This document shows positions 1 through 8,671 of a stretch of DNA of 64,000 bases, piece after piece (position 1 is the stretch's first letter; every line of letters begins with the position of its first letter). The DNA lies in assembly GCF_002257565.1 (NCBI RefSeq), contig NZ_CP022736.1, positions 5,270,001 to 5,334,000 on the forward strand, in the 5' to 3' direction. The notes below the pieces were generated by a model, which was given only the letters and a program-made list of their open reading frames with translations, did no database searches and was not told the DNA's origin. Source of the DNA: Herbaspirillum sp. meg3. GTDB lineage: Bacteria > Pseudomonadota > Gammaproteobacteria > Burkholderiales > Burkholderiaceae_D. A program made the position numbers and the translations under genes.

Positions 1-1
1 C

Positions 2-406
2 CCTTGGACTTCTCTTGCCGGCGGGCTGCTGATCGGGCTGGCCGTGGCGTTGCTGATTTTGCTCAACGGCCGGATCGCCGGTATCAGCGGCATCCTCGGC
101 GGACTATTGCGGCCATCGAAGGGAGATGTCTTCTGGCGCGTGGCGTTTGTCGCCGGATTGATTGGCGCGCCGCTGGCATATGGTCTTGCGGCATCCTTGC
201 CAACGGTCACCATCGAAGCCGGCACGCCGACGCTGATCATCGCCGGCTTGCTGGTGGGACTAGGTACACGCTACGGCTCGGGCTGCACCAGTGGACACGG
301 CGTATGCGGCTTGTCGCGGTTATCCGTGCGTTCACTGGCGGCGACGATTACCTTCATGGCAACCGGGTTCGTCACCGTGTTTGTCGTGCGCCATTTGCTC
401 GGTTGA
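2..406 (+). CDS. YeeE/YedE family sulfur transporter, first half (5' partial)
   Basis: Half-size YeeE/YedE membrane protein, a family that imports thiosulfate or other reduced sulfur compounds through the inner membrane. The frame is open from the first bases of the window, so the start lies outside it. The visible 134 codons are almost entirely hydrophobic and carry the family signature GSGCTSGHGVCG, whose cysteine sits in the transport path in characterised members. The stop is 10 bp before the ATG of the second half-size gene, so the two are one operon and probably one functional transporter. The call rests on the signature and the tandem arrangement; the exact substrate is inferred. Confidence 0.85.
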   Translation, partial: PWTSLAGGLLIGLAVALLILLNGRIAGISGILGGLLRPSKGDVFWRVAFVAGLIGAPLAYGLAASLPTVTIEAGTPTLIIAGLLVGLGTRYGSGCTSGHGVCGLSRLSVRSLAATITFMATGFVTVFVVRHLLG

Positions 407-416
407 GGAGGACAGT

Positions 417-869
417 ATGCATATCGTGACGGCGCTCATCGCCGGATTGATTTTCGGCATCGGACTGATCGTATCGGGCATGACCGATCCTGCAAAAGTA
501 ACCGGTTTTCTGGATCTCGCCGGCAACTGGAATCCTTCACTGGCGTTCGTCATGGCCGGTGCAATTCTGATCGGGTTTCCGGTGTTTCGCTTTATCGGCA
601 AAAGAAAACAATCGCTGACAGGCGCGCCCCTGCGCATGCCGACGAACACCCGCATTGACCGCCGCCTCATCGCCGGTGCGCTGCTGTTCGGTGCAGGCTG
701 GGGACTTGCCGGTTATTGCCCCGGTCCGGTGCTGGCGTCACTCGCCACGGGCAGCATGAAGCCGGTGCTTTTTACCATTGCCATGCTGGCCGGGATGGCG
801 ATCTTTGAAATTCTGGAACACGTTGCTGCGGCGAGAAAGCGCACTGCGTCGTCGGGACGAGGAGGTTGA
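417..869 (+). CDS. YeeE/YedE-type (DUF6691-like) transporter, second half
   Basis: 150-residue hydrophobic membrane protein forming the second half of the split YeeE/YedE pair. The ATG at 417 is preceded by a strong GAGGAGG ribosome site that overlaps the stop of the upstream gene. Visible motifs are FGIGLIVSGMTDPAKVTGFLD near the N-terminus and GWGLAGYCPGPVLAS in the second half, with the conserved cysteine in GYCPGP. In many proteobacteria such pairs sit with ArsR regulators and persulfide dioxygenases. Here a persulfide dioxygenase-rhodanese fusion is in the same window but 53 kb away. A role in moving reduced sulfur is inferred from the family. Confidence 0.85.
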   Translation: MHIVTALIAGLIFGIGLIVSGMTDPAKVTGFLDLAGNWNPSLAFVMAGAILIGFPVFRFIGKRKQSLTGAPLRMPTNTRIDRRLIAGALLFGAGWGLAGYCPGPVLASLATGSMKPVLFTIAMLAGMAIFEILEHVAAARKRTASSGRGG

Positions 870-1170
870 TTTGTCGCTCGCCACACCCTTCTTCGCATCG
901 CTGATCGGCAAACGCGTCTCGCCGCTTTCCGCGACGCGTTTGTGCAGGAGATGCGCGCCGTGTATCTGCCGGGTACAGGCGGCACGACCTTGTTGCCCTC
1001 CCAACGTTTATTTTTAGTCATCACTCTTTGACTTGTTGCGAGCTTATTGCTGATTTATTGTGCAGAAAATATTTCCTGCGATAAAGTTCTCCTCCATACT
1101 TGCCGTTAACAAACATTTCGTACGAAACCTTCGCCGTCCTCTGCCTCTTTGCTTCAAACTGGCGCAGAGA
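870..1170. other. Intergenic region, no gene seen
   Basis: About 300 bp between the YeeE/YedE pair and the next gene. Open frames here are short and unconvincing. The segment becomes AT-richer towards 1020-1110. Confidence 0.5.
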
Positions 1171-1198
1171 TTGACATTGAAGGATTCGCAACTAAAGT
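1171..1198 (+). promoter_or_regulatory. Putative sigma-70 promoter
   Basis: A perfect -35 box TTGACA at 1171-1176 is followed after 16 bp by TAAAGT at 1193-1198 (4 of 6 matches to TATAAT). It lies 35 bp upstream of the ATG chosen for the gene at 1233, which supports that start over the longer frame from 1149. Confidence 0.4.
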
Positions 1199-1232
1199 CT
1201 TAACGTGCGCGGCAGTACTCCGGGAGAAGAAC

Positions 1233-1955
1233 ATGAAAAAAATCAACATGAACGTCAAGGATGAAGTCTATGAGTCGCTGGACCGCGAGTTCAAAAACTT
1301 CATCCGTCTGTCCTTGAAATGCGACTCGGGTTTTGTCTCGCCGTCGTTCGACAATTTTTTGTTGGCAAAACTATCAGACAACACGACCTTCCTGACCGAA
1401 GAAGCCGTGCAGCATCTGATGATGTCGGGACAGTACGCGTGGGCAAAGCGCGCACTGGATAAAGATTTTCCGGACGTGGTGGCGATCCTGATTTCGCAGG
1501 CGTCGAACTACGGCTTCCATATCGCGGTGCGTCAGGACTGGGGCTCAGACGATCTGACGGCAGCGTCCAAGGCGTGGGCCACGGCCATTGTCAAACAGGC
1601 CAAGGGCGATGAGTCGCAAATCGACATCCTGGCGGCGCAGATCAAATCGTCGGCGGTCAGCATCGGCCACGTGGAAGAGAAACTGAAGACACCGGCATGG
1701 CGGCTGGCGGCGTCGCTGGCGCAACAACTGCATGACGCCAAGATCGCGGTCGAACACGCCCGCGGCAGCGTCGCCCACGAAAAACTGGGCGCGCTGCGCA
1801 GTTTGCTGAAGCTGGGCATCGCGTACGGCACGGTCAAGGAAAAAGATGAGAAGGAAATTCTGGAGCGCCTGCGCGTGAAGAAGCCTTATCTCTTTGAAGA
1901 GGAAGAAAGCTTCTTGACCCGTGCGATCGCCTGGTGGCGCAGCGTGTTTGCCTGA
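1233..1955 (+). CDS. Hypothetical protein, unknown family
   Basis: 240-residue soluble protein that I do not recognise. The ATG at 1233 has a GGGAGAAG ribosome site and lies just behind a good promoter, so it is preferred over the frame extension to 1149. The protein starts with a lysine-rich strand (MKKINMNVKDEVYESLDREF), has no signal peptide or membrane segment, and is mostly alpha-helical by composition. A charged region with long amphipathic helices occupies roughly residues 130-215, and the C-terminal end is rich in Glu and Trp. It stands alone, with no operon partner. Codon use is like the neighbouring core genes. Confidence 0.75.
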   Translation: MKKINMNVKDEVYESLDREFKNFIRLSLKCDSGFVSPSFDNFLLAKLSDNTTFLTEEAVQHLMMSGQYAWAKRALDKDFPDVVAILISQASNYGFHIAVRQDWGSDDLTAASKAWATAIVKQAKGDESQIDILAAQIKSSAVSIGHVEEKLKTPAWRLAASLAQQLHDAKIAVEHARGSVAHEKLGALRSLLKLGIAYGTVKEKDEKEILERLRVKKPYLFEEEESFLTRAIAWWRSVFA

Positions 1956-2060
1956 GCCTCTCCTGATCTGCGGCGGCGCGGTTCGCAGGGTTGTGTCATC
2001 ATCAGTTGTGCATCAGACAAGACGAATAAACAAAACTGAGTATAACGAGGCCTCACCAAG

Positions 2061-2936
2061 ATGAAGACATTCATGACACGAAGGAACCGGACAGCGGCGG
2101 CATCAGCATTGTCGGTGCTGGCGATTCTACTGACATGCAACTCTGCCGCACAGGCGCAAACTTCAGGAACCAAGATGACGCAATCCACGCCCTCCTCCAT
2201 ACCAGCGGATCAATCTCTGGTTGCACAGTTTGCGCCGCACGGCACTTTGCGCGCATCGATCAATCTCGGCAATCCGGTATTGGCGAACCTTGATCCCAAG
2301 ACCGGCGCGCCGGTCGGCGTGTCCGTTGATCTGGCAACCGAGTTGGCCAAACGGCTCGGCGTACCGCTGCAACTGGTGGCGGTAAAGTCGGCGGGCAATT
2401 CGGTGGAGAATATTGAGCAGGACAAGGCCGATATCGGCTTTTTTGCCGTCGACCCCAAGCGCGCGCAGGAAATCAGTTTCACCGGCCCTTATGTATTGAT
2501 CGAGGGTTTCTACGCCGTGCGCAACGATTCGCCGATTACCGCCAATGAGCAAGTCGACAAGCCGGGCATCACTGTCGCCGTCGGCAAGGGGAGCGCCTAC
2601 GATCTTTTTCTCACACGAGAATTGCACCAGGCGACTATCGTGCGCATACCTACCTCTCCGGCGGTGGTGCAAGGCTTCATCGACCAGCATCTGAGCGTGG
2701 CCGCAGGTGTCAGGCAACAGCTTGAGCAAGATGCTGCAAAAGTCGGCGGCATGCGGATTCTGCCGCAGCGTTTTATGGTCATCCGCCAGGCGATGGGCGT
2801 ACCCAAAGCCCGCGGCGACGCAGCGGCTGCTTATCTGAGCAGGTTTGTCGAAGAGATGGCAGCGTCCGGCTTTGTCGCGGCGTCACTGGCAAAGAATGGC
2901 ATTGAAGGCGCGATCGTTGCCAAAGCCGGCGACTGA
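2061..2936 (+). CDS. Periplasmic amino-acid-type ABC substrate-binding protein
   Basis: 291-residue family 3 extracellular solute-binding protein. Residues 1-33 are a signal peptide with a basic start, a hydrophobic core and an AQAQ cleavage region. The mature part shows typical family features: GTLRASINLGNPVLA at the start of lobe 1, GVSVDLATELAKRLGV, and FFAVDPKRAQEISFTGPYV, the consensus segment around the ligand site. Such proteins deliver polar amino acids or related small molecules to an inner-membrane permease, but no permease or ATPase gene lies beside it, so it must share a transporter or act as a sensor. The ribosome site before 2061 is weak; an in-frame ATG at 2073 is an alternative start. 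Confidence 0.85.
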   Translation: MKTFMTRRNRTAAASALSVLAILLTCNSAAQAQTSGTKMTQSTPSSIPADQSLVAQFAPHGTLRASINLGNPVLANLDPKTGAPVGVSVDLATELAKRLGVPLQLVAVKSAGNSVENIEQDKADIGFFAVDPKRAQEISFTGPYVLIEGFYAVRNDSPITANEQVDKPGITVAVGKGSAYDLFLTRELHQATIVRIPTSPAVVQGFIDQHLSVAAGVRQQLEQDAAKVGGMRILPQRFMVIRQAMGVPKARGDAAAAYLSRFVEEMAASGFVAASLAKNGIEGAIVAKAGD

Positions 2937-3133
2937 ACAAACCGTGCCGCGCTACTGCTTTGCTGCGTTGTTGAAGACAATCAAAACGTCGCAATGATGT
3001 TGTGGTGCCGGTATGTTTCCCGACCGCCGGCTCCGGTAGGTGCAATGCTGAATTGCGCGGTTGGTGTGATTTTAATGATGCTTTTTGACAGACGTGTGAC
3101 GTAGTCGCATACAGGGCATTGTCCTTACCTAAT

Positions 3134-3165
3134 TTTTCATCCCGTTTTCATCCCGTTTTCATCCG
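3134..3165 (+). repeat. 11-bp tandem repeat, about three copies
   Basis: TTTTCATCCCG occurs at 3134-3144 and 3145-3155, then again one C shorter at 3156-3165, ending 2 bp before the ATG of the GNAT gene. It occupies the place where a ribosome site is expected. Confidence 0.7.
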
Positions 3166-3167
3166 AT

Positions 3168-3674
3168 ATGCATCAAGAAATCGCTGTCAGAAATGCACTG
3201 CCTGCAGACGCACCGGTGCTTTGCCTGGCGGAACAGGAGACCAGCAGGACGCCCGGCCTGTTGATATCACTGCCGCACGAGTTTTCTGAGGCTGACTTCA
3301 GGTCGAAGATTGTCCGGCTGGCAGACGCCGGTATTTATCTCGTCGCAGAGATCGATGGAAACACCGCCGGCCATGCGCTTCTTGAACCGATGCCGTTGGA
3401 GTCCATGTCCCATGTTTTTTCGCTGACCATCGTCGTCCATCCTGGATATACCAGACGCGGTGTGGGTACCCGTTTGATGACCGCCTTGTTCGATTGGGCA
3501 GCTCATCATCCGCATGTGAAAAAAATAGAGCTGCGGGTACGCGAAGCCAATGCTGTTGCCCTGCGCCTGTATCAGCGGTTTGGTTTTGTTGAGGAAGGAC
3601 GTTTTGAGAAACGCATAAAACTTCCGGACGGCAACTACCTGGCCGATATATCGATGGCCAGATTCCTCATTTGA
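3168..3674 (+). CDS. GNAT family N-acetyltransferase
   Basis: 168-residue acetyltransferase of the GCN5 (GNAT) fold, transferring an acetyl group from acetyl-CoA to an amine. The acetyl-CoA binding motif A is clear as VVHPGYTRRGVGTRLM (near residues 90-105), and the C-terminal motif B as NAVALRLYQRFGFVEEGR. The layout is close to RimI/PAT-like enzymes or YhhY; the substrate cannot be told. The ATG at 3168 has no good Shine-Dalgarno sequence and directly follows an 11-bp tandem repeat, which is odd. The gene stands alone and runs tail-to-tail with the GST gene. Confidence 0.85.
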   Translation: MHQEIAVRNALPADAPVLCLAEQETSRTPGLLISLPHEFSEADFRSKIVRLADAGIYLVAEIDGNTAGHALLEPMPLESMSHVFSLTIVVHPGYTRRGVGTRLMTALFDWAAHHPHVKKIELRVREANAVALRLYQRFGFVEEGRFEKRIKLPDGNYLADISMARFLI

Positions 3675-3687
3675 TTTGACCCGCAAT

Positions 3688-3720
3688 TTAAAAAAAAGCC
3701 CGCGATCGGCGCGGGCCGAC
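3688..3720 (-). terminator. Rho-independent terminator of the GST gene
   Basis: A GC-rich hairpin (CCCGCG / CGCGGG arms with GATCGG between) is flanked on the low-coordinate side by eight A residues, which read as a U tract on the minus strand. It lies between the convergent GNAT and GST genes and best serves the minus-strand GST transcript. Confidence 0.65.
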
Positions 3721-3835
3721 GGCGGGCGAATCAGTCTTTCGACCGAGAGGAGACGACGTGATGTCAGGTGTTACTTTATCGATCATGCCGCCTCACGGCT
3801 ATCGGGCGTTTCCTGATTTCCGTATGCCAACGTGG

Positions 3836-4522
3836 TCAGAATCCGAGACGGCGTAGGTCTTCGGCGACAAACATTTGTCCGCTCCGGTTTTTGACTGCAG
3901 GTAGTTCTGCCACTTTCGCACGCCATGCATGTAACGCTGTGAGTTCTTCGGCAATCGGGATACCAGCTGCGTCGGCAAATGCCAGGCCGGCAAAGACCGT
4001 GATGTCCGGCATCGAGAATTGTTCACCGGCGACGAAGCTGCTGGTGCGCAGCACCTGATCAAAGTAGCTCATACCCTGCAGCGCTTTTTCGCGTTCACGC
4101 TCGCCCCATTCCTTGCGATGCGCCCATTCCGGACTCTTGTACTTCTGCAAATCGTTGCCCAGTCCGGGCGTGGCGTGGTGGAAATAGATGCCGACGGCAT
4201 CGATCAAACCACTTTCCGCACGCCGCTGCATCATGTGAATGATGGCCTTCTCTTTTGGCGTACGGCCTGTCAGGACCGGATTGCCGTCCAGGTTATCGAG
4301 ATACTCGGTGATGGCGGTACTCTCGGAGATGAGCGTGCCGTCGTCCAGCTCCAACAGCGGCAAGACGCCGGATGGGTTTTTGGCCAGATACGCGGCTTGC
4401 TTGTGTTCGGCGCCGATCAGGTCCACGGATTCGAAGGTGACCTGCGCGTCCAGTCCTTTCTGTGCGAGGACGATACGGATGCGGGCGGGATTGGGAAAGC
4501 CGGGACGGTCATAAATCTTCAT
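3836..4522 (-). CDS. Glutathione S-transferase family protein
   Basis: 228-residue cytosolic GST. The N-terminal thioredoxin-like domain (about 1-82) has the family signature ESTAITEYLD, which binds the gamma-glutamyl part of glutathione, and the cis-proline segment NPSGVLPLL. The C-terminal helical domain carries the N-capping/hydrophobic-staple region SMPDITVFAGLAFADA. The active-site segment DRPGFPNPARIR has a serine/proline-type rather than a classic tyrosine site. It is divergently transcribed from a TetR gene and shares a control region with two identical operator-like palindromes, so induction by an electrophile sensed by that regulator is a reasonable inference. Confidence 0.9.
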   Translation of the reverse strand: MKIYDRPGFPNPARIRIVLAQKGLDAQVTFESVDLIGAEHKQAAYLAKNPSGVLPLLELDDGTLISESTAITEYLDNLDGNPVLTGRTPKEKAIIHMMQRRAESGLIDAVGIYFHHATPGLGNDLQKYKSPEWAHRKEWGEREREKALQGMSYFDQVLRTSSFVAGEQFSMPDITVFAGLAFADAAGIPIAEELTALHAWRAKVAELPAVKNRSGQMFVAEDLRRLGF

Positions 4523-4637
4523 TGTTGAAACTCCTGTTTATTGGGCTATAGATCTACTAATCAGTTGAAATACATGGTTGAACTGCACGATCGAATTGCA
4601 TGAGTGAATGACACAATCAAATCACAGATCACTCACC

Positions 4638-4655
4638 TATCTATCGATAGGTAGA
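4638..4655. promoter_or_regulatory. Operator-like palindrome, copy 1 (GST/TetR gap)
   Basis: CTATCTATCGATAG, with the perfect palindrome CTATCGATAG at 4641-4650, extended by CCTA/TAGG-like flanks. An identical 14-mer occurs 50 bp further on, next to the TetR start. Likely binding site of the adjacent TetR protein. Confidence 0.65.
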
Positions 4656-4686
4656 CAATAAAGAAGTACAATACTCCTGTCAACAA

Positions 4687-4702
4687 CTATCTATCGATAG
4701 AG
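4687..4702. promoter_or_regulatory. Operator-like palindrome, copy 2 (TetR autoregulation)
   Basis: Second copy of CTATCTATCGATAG (palindrome 4691-4700), ending about 12 bp before the ATG of the TetR gene. Its position over the ribosome-site and promoter area fits autorepression. Confidence 0.65.
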
Positions 4703-4712
4703 AGATTTATCC

Positions 4713-5282
4713 ATGAGTGCGACCGATACCCGAGAAAAGATCATGAGCGTCGCGCGCAAGACCGTGCAGGCGCACGGCTACAGCGCGTTAAGCTTCCGAG
4801 ACCTGGCGGCCGAGGTCGGCATCAAGAGCGCCAGCGTCCACTATCATTTCCCGACTAAGGGCGATCTGGGCGCCGCGATCGCGCGCCGTTATACCGAGGA
4901 CGGCATCGCGTATATAGGCGAGTTGATAGCGAACTACAAAGATCAACGGTCGTGCATGAAGAAATACACCGACATCTTTCGCGCGGCGCTGGTGGATGAC
5001 AACCGCATGTGTCTGTGCGGCATCATGTCGGCCGAGCGCGAAGATCTTCCACCCGAGGTTAGTGTCGAAGTCGACCGGTTCCACGAAGTGAATATCGACT
5101 GGGTTGCGTCACTGCTGTCGCTGGAAGACCCCGATCCCAAACACAAGAAGGCAATCCGCCATCGCGCGCTCGGCATCTTCGCCGCGATCGGCGGCGCGCA
5201 ATTGCTGGCACGCGGACAGAACAACGTCGCAGTGTATGACGAAGTTCTCGACAGCTATCGTGCAGCAGGATTGATGCCCTGA
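4713..5282 (+). CDS. TetR/AcrR family transcriptional regulator
   Basis: 189-residue repressor. The N-terminal helix-turn-helix is canonical: TREKIMSVARKTVQAHGYSALSFRDLAAEVGIKSASVHYHF, spanning residues 5-46 (given as a description of one domain, with the recognition helix near SASVHYHF). The C-terminal ligand domain contains a CLCG cysteine pair near residue 92, suggestive of sensing an electrophile as in NemR-like regulators, though this is inference. The gene is divergent from the GST gene and has twin CTATCTATCGATAG palindromes in the gap, so it probably represses both itself and the GST. Confidence 0.9.
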   Translation: MSATDTREKIMSVARKTVQAHGYSALSFRDLAAEVGIKSASVHYHFPTKGDLGAAIARRYTEDGIAYIGELIANYKDQRSCMKKYTDIFRAALVDDNRMCLCGIMSAEREDLPPEVSVEVDRFHEVNIDWVASLLSLEDPDPKHKKAIRHRALGIFAAIGGAQLLARGQNNVAVYDEVLDSYRAAGLMP

Positions 5283-5503
5283 TAAGAGCGGCCCCTTTCA
5301 CCCGCTGCACAAAAAATTTCCCCGCGGCATGCAAACCCGAGCTTCGCAGACGGAAATGTTTGTCTTAGCGCACCAGTTCCGATAAATTGATCCGTGCTGC
5401 TGTCAAAGACGACCTCAGTCGCAACAAGCAGCAGTCAAGAACGGTACAGAAAATAATGCAAAAGCCGCCTTCACGGAAGGCAACAATAAAAAAGGGGAAA
5501 TGT

Positions 5504-6280
5504 ATGCGCGGTGGATTGATAAAGATTGCAGCCGGTGTGGCTGGTGCGATTGTGGCGATTGCCGCCGGCACAGCATTCGCGGCGGGCTCACTGGCGATTG
5601 ATACGTTGCAAGGCAAGGAATACGGATTCTCTTTCAACCATCCGTCGTACGGCGTCGCTGATGAGCGTGCAAAGAGAGAGTGCGGCCCGGATTGCAGCAT
5701 CGTGAAACGCTTTGAAAACCAATGTGCCGCGTTTGCTGCCGATCAGGCTGCCGGCTCCACGGTCTACGGCTGGTGGCAGGGTGCAGCCACCAGCGCCGTC
5801 GTGCAACAGCGGGCCCTGTCCGAATGCCGAAGCCAGGGTGGATCGAGCTGCATCGTGCGCGCGTGGGGCTGCGACACAATAAAGGCGAACGACAGACAAG
5901 CCAATGCAAAGACGCCGAAACAAGATAGCAACGTGTTCACCATGCTGGGCGAGTGGACGCTGGATTACACCACGGCGCGCGGCTACTCGGCAAACGGTAC
6001 CGTGCGCGTCACCAACGCCGTCGGCAATGGCGTCTTCCGTGGCGTGATCGTGCTGTCGTATACCTCCAATGGCGTCACCAAGCAGATTCAGGAAGATGCG
6101 CTGATTACTGTGCAGGGAGAAACGATCTCCATCAATGGCAGTAACCCGGTGTATGTGTCAGGCACTGGCAATTACAACGCAGACAATTACACGCTCAACA
6201 AGGTCAGCAACAACGTCCTGAAGGGCGTCAACAAAGACAATGCGGGCGCGGGCGGCATTATCGTTCTCATCAAAAAGTAG
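5504..6280 (+). CDS. Exported DUF4189-type protein
   Basis: 258-residue exported protein. The ATG at 5504 follows an AAAGGGGAAA ribosome site, and the first 28 residues form a signal peptide (hydrophobic core, AFAAG cleavage region). Residues about 30-130 match the DUF4189 style: a cysteine-rich module with a YGWWQGAATSAVVQQRAL segment followed by ECRSQGGSSCIVRAWGC, where a gly/ala-rich stretch and paired cysteines recur. The C-terminal 110 residues (LGEWTLDYTTARGYSANG onward) are beta-rich and look like a small lipocalin-like or jelly-roll barrel that I cannot assign. Periplasmic location is likely; function is unknown. A frame extension to 5387 exists but has no ribosome site. Confidence 0.75.
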   Translation: MRGGLIKIAAGVAGAIVAIAAGTAFAAGSLAIDTLQGKEYGFSFNHPSYGVADERAKRECGPDCSIVKRFENQCAAFAADQAAGSTVYGWWQGAATSAVVQQRALSECRSQGGSSCIVRAWGCDTIKANDRQANAKTPKQDSNVFTMLGEWTLDYTTARGYSANGTVRVTNAVGNGVFRGVIVLSYTSNGVTKQIQEDALITVQGETISINGSNPVYVSGTGNYNADNYTLNKVSNNVLKGVNKDNAGAGGIIVLIKK

Positions 6281-7022
6281 CTGAGTCATTGTCCTCAATT
6301 TGAGGTTCGCATGCTGATGCGAGCATGGCCTGACGGCGACTAAAGAAACGTCGGGGCGTTCGCGGGCGCTATTTCTTGGACGAGAAAATCGGCCAGGAGC
6401 CGACCTATTAGTGAACAATCGACCGCTCTCGCAGAGTATCTCGACAAGTCGCGAGAAATGTAAAACGATCTCGATTGGTGCAGCCAGGGTGGTCAGACTG
6501 GTTCTTCCCGAAGAAAAAAGGACGCTCATTGCTGGAGCGTTGCGGCAAAGATGTGCAAGCGTGAACGCTGTCGCCTGAAGCTTCAACCCGAGAGCAGCTT
6601 AATTGCACGCTAACGCCTTAACAATCCGCTCGCGCCTCTTACCGGCATCGGCAGCCATGCGATATGCGAATCATATCGTGCTGCTTGATGAAAACACTAT
6701 CCGTTGCGCATCTTGGAATGGATTCACATCCGACATAAATCTGAAGAATGGAACGTTGCTTCATTCAGAATTTACTCGGTAGCCTTATGCGTCCGCAATC
6801 GGCCAGAAGCGGACGCTCAAAAAATCAAGATACCTCGCCGCATCTTTGAATCAATTTCCTATTTTTGCGATGCTATCCTAAAGTCGATGCCATTTCTGAC
6901 GATAGACTAACGATGCATTCGCGCTGCGCTCAACTGACCAGGCTACTTTTCTCGAAGTCAAAATGGCCGGGAATCTGCGTCTCACGATCGTTAGAAAGAC
7001 AAAATTACTTTGCGGAGACGTA
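6281..7022. other. Gene-free stretch holding two repeat copies
   Basis: About 740 bp with no convincing gene. It contains a degenerate copy of the 24-bp dispersed repeat near 6381-6404 and a perfect-arm copy at 6791-6814. It marks the left edge of the AT-richer accessory region. Confidence 0.5.
6791..6814 (+). repeat. 24-bp dispersed repeat, copy 1
   Basis: GTCCGC, twelve bases containing CGGCCAG, then GCGGAC: perfect 6-bp inverted arms around the conserved core. One of eight clear copies in this window, all in the same orientation. Confidence 0.85.
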
Positions 7023-7868
7023 ATGACGATAACGGGCACATCAACAATAGATACTGCTGCTTCATATCATTCCACAGCCGTTCAAGACGTAGCTAGTGCC
7101 AGCATTTCCAACCTCCCTGCCACCGCCATCGGTCGTCCAGAGCAATCAACGGCTATCCGTGTCTCAACTTTGGCTCAACAGCTTAACGAAGCTGCCGAGC
7201 GAGCAGAGCGGCGCGATTCGAGCTTGAGTCGTGATGAGCTCGGTAAAAAAGCTCTCTCTATTGGAGAAAAATTAGGCGGAACATCGTATGTGGAGAACAA
7301 AGATAGATACGATGCAGAAGAGCCTAGGACGGATGATCCAAGTTTATTGGCTAGAGCAAAGCAAGCGACTGCGTTTGTTCACGGCAGAGGAAGCAATCCC
7401 TTCACGGGCATGTCAAGAGATCAACTCGCTCTAATTACATATGATGAGAACGGCCCGTTTACAGTCAACGAGCGTAAAGCGGCATTGTTGGAAGCCTATG
7501 AACAAGAATCCAATTGGAGAAAGCAGGTCGTAGCGAAGGCTATGGACGCCTACAATCGCACGGGAAGCATTTTTGGAGACGGTGTCGGTTCTGAAATTCT
7601 CGCTCACTATAAGGGTCTTCCTGCAATCGAGAAATCTACATACCCCAAGGATTACGAAGCGCAATTGAAGACTCAAATCGCTCAAGCGAGTAACCAAACA
7701 GAAAATCAAAGTTCCTCTTCCAATGACTACGCATCTGGTCTCACATCATGGATTTCGGCTCCCCCAGAAAAGGGATCGTCTTACCTGACCAATTCCGTGA
7801 CGACAGCCGATCCGAAGAGAAACGGCCTAAGCAATACTCCAGAGAGTATGGCTACAGATCTGCAGTAG
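7023..7868 (+). CDS. Unknown protein, paralogue of the gene at 31.5 kb
   Basis: 281-residue protein of unknown function. The ATG at 7023 follows GGAGACGTA and is preferred over the frame start at 6963, giving MTITGTSTIDTA. The first 60 residues are rich in Ser, Thr and Ala and probably disordered; the middle third carries the conserved block DDPSLLARAKQATAFV, then NPFTGMSRDQLALITYDE and FTVNERKAALLEAYE (about residues 105-165). The same block occurs in the minus-strand gene at 31525-32430, so the two are paralogues. No signal peptide or membrane segment is seen. The Ser/Thr-rich head resembles secreted or surface-associated proteins, but that is only a guess. Confidence 0.75.
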   Translation: MTITGTSTIDTAASYHSTAVQDVASASISNLPATAIGRPEQSTAIRVSTLAQQLNEAAERAERRDSSLSRDELGKKALSIGEKLGGTSYVENKDRYDAEEPRTDDPSLLARAKQATAFVHGRGSNPFTGMSRDQLALITYDENGPFTVNERKAALLEAYEQESNWRKQVVAKAMDAYNRTGSIFGDGVGSEILAHYKGLPAIEKSTYPKDYEAQLKTQIAQASNQTENQSSSSNDYASGLTSWISAPPEKGSSYLTNSVTTADPKRNGLSNTPESMATDLQ

Positions 7869-7945
7869 GTATTTCTCTGAACGACTTTTATCAGCCAGAA
7901 ACAGACCTCTCAACTACGCTAAGAATTTTTGATATCAATGACTCA

Positions 7946-8599
7946 ATGTTAAGCGACCGCCTATTGCCACGGCCTTTCCCCGAAAAAATTATCCATGAGG
8001 GCAACTATGTGCGGCTTGAGCCGCTTTCGGAGCGACATGTGGATGACCTTTGGAATGCGGCTGAGAACGCCGAGTCTTCCTGGGAATATCTCCGCTATGG
8101 TCCGTTCGAAGATATTGAATCCCTTCGTGTAGTCATCCAAGAGTTGGCTAGTCGCAGCCACCAACCGTTCTGGGCTGTCGTCGACCGGAGCAGTAATACG
8201 GCCAAAGGCTGGCTATCAATATGTGACGTCTATCCTCATGAGTCTGCGGCAGAAATTGGAAGTGTTTGGTTTTCTCCAGGCATGCAACGCTCTCAGGTCT
8301 CTACTGAAGCAGTATTTATATTGATGGAGTATGTGTTTGACCGCTTGGGATATGCACGGCTTGTGTGGCGGTGCTTTGAAGACAATATTTCCTCTCGCCG
8401 CGCAGCTGAGCGATACGGTTTCACCTTTGAAGGGATATGGCGGTCAGCAGTTGTGGCCAAAGGGAAGAGACGAGATATCAGATGGCACTCTATGCTGATA
8501 ACCGAATGGCCTGCTAGGCGGAGTTCGATTCGCTCTTGGCTGAATGCAGAGAATTTCGATCAATCAGGAAAAGCCCTTCGCCGGCTTGCGGATATTTGA
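7946..8599 (+). CDS. GNAT family N-acetyltransferase (RimJ/RimL type)
   Basis: 217-residue acetyltransferase. The start at ATG 7946 is chosen because the domain begins about 20 residues later with VRLEPLSERHVDDLW, typical of RimJ/RimL-like enzymes; the longer frame to 7748 would overlap the upstream gene. The core contains AEIGSVWFSPGMQRSQVSTEAVFILMEYVF, the acetyl-CoA site in which the usual GRG is replaced by GMQRSQ, and the C-terminal NISSRRAAERYGFTFEG motif. It probably acetylates an amino acid, peptide N-terminus or small amine. A repeat copy lies 24 bp after its stop. Codon use is AT-richer than the core genes. Confidence 0.85.
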   Translation: MLSDRLLPRPFPEKIIHEGNYVRLEPLSERHVDDLWNAAENAESSWEYLRYGPFEDIESLRVVIQELASRSHQPFWAVVDRSSNTAKGWLSICDVYPHESAAEIGSVWFSPGMQRSQVSTEAVFILMEYVFDRLGYARLVWRCFEDNISSRRAAERYGFTFEGIWRSAVVAKGKRRDIRWHSMLITEWPARRSSIRSWLNAENFDQSGKALRRLADI

Positions 8600-8623
8600 T
8601 TGGTTAGGCACCTTTGGCAACAA

Positions 8624-8647
8624 GTCCGCAACCGGCCAGAAGCTGAC
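8624..8647 (+). repeat. 24-bp dispersed repeat, copy 2
   Basis: GTCCGC, core CGGCCAGAAG and CTGAC; one arm mismatch. It lies 24 bp after the GNAT stop and 24 bp before the next start codon. Confidence 0.8.
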
Positions 8648-8671
8648 TCAATAGAAAAATGAAATAACCAA

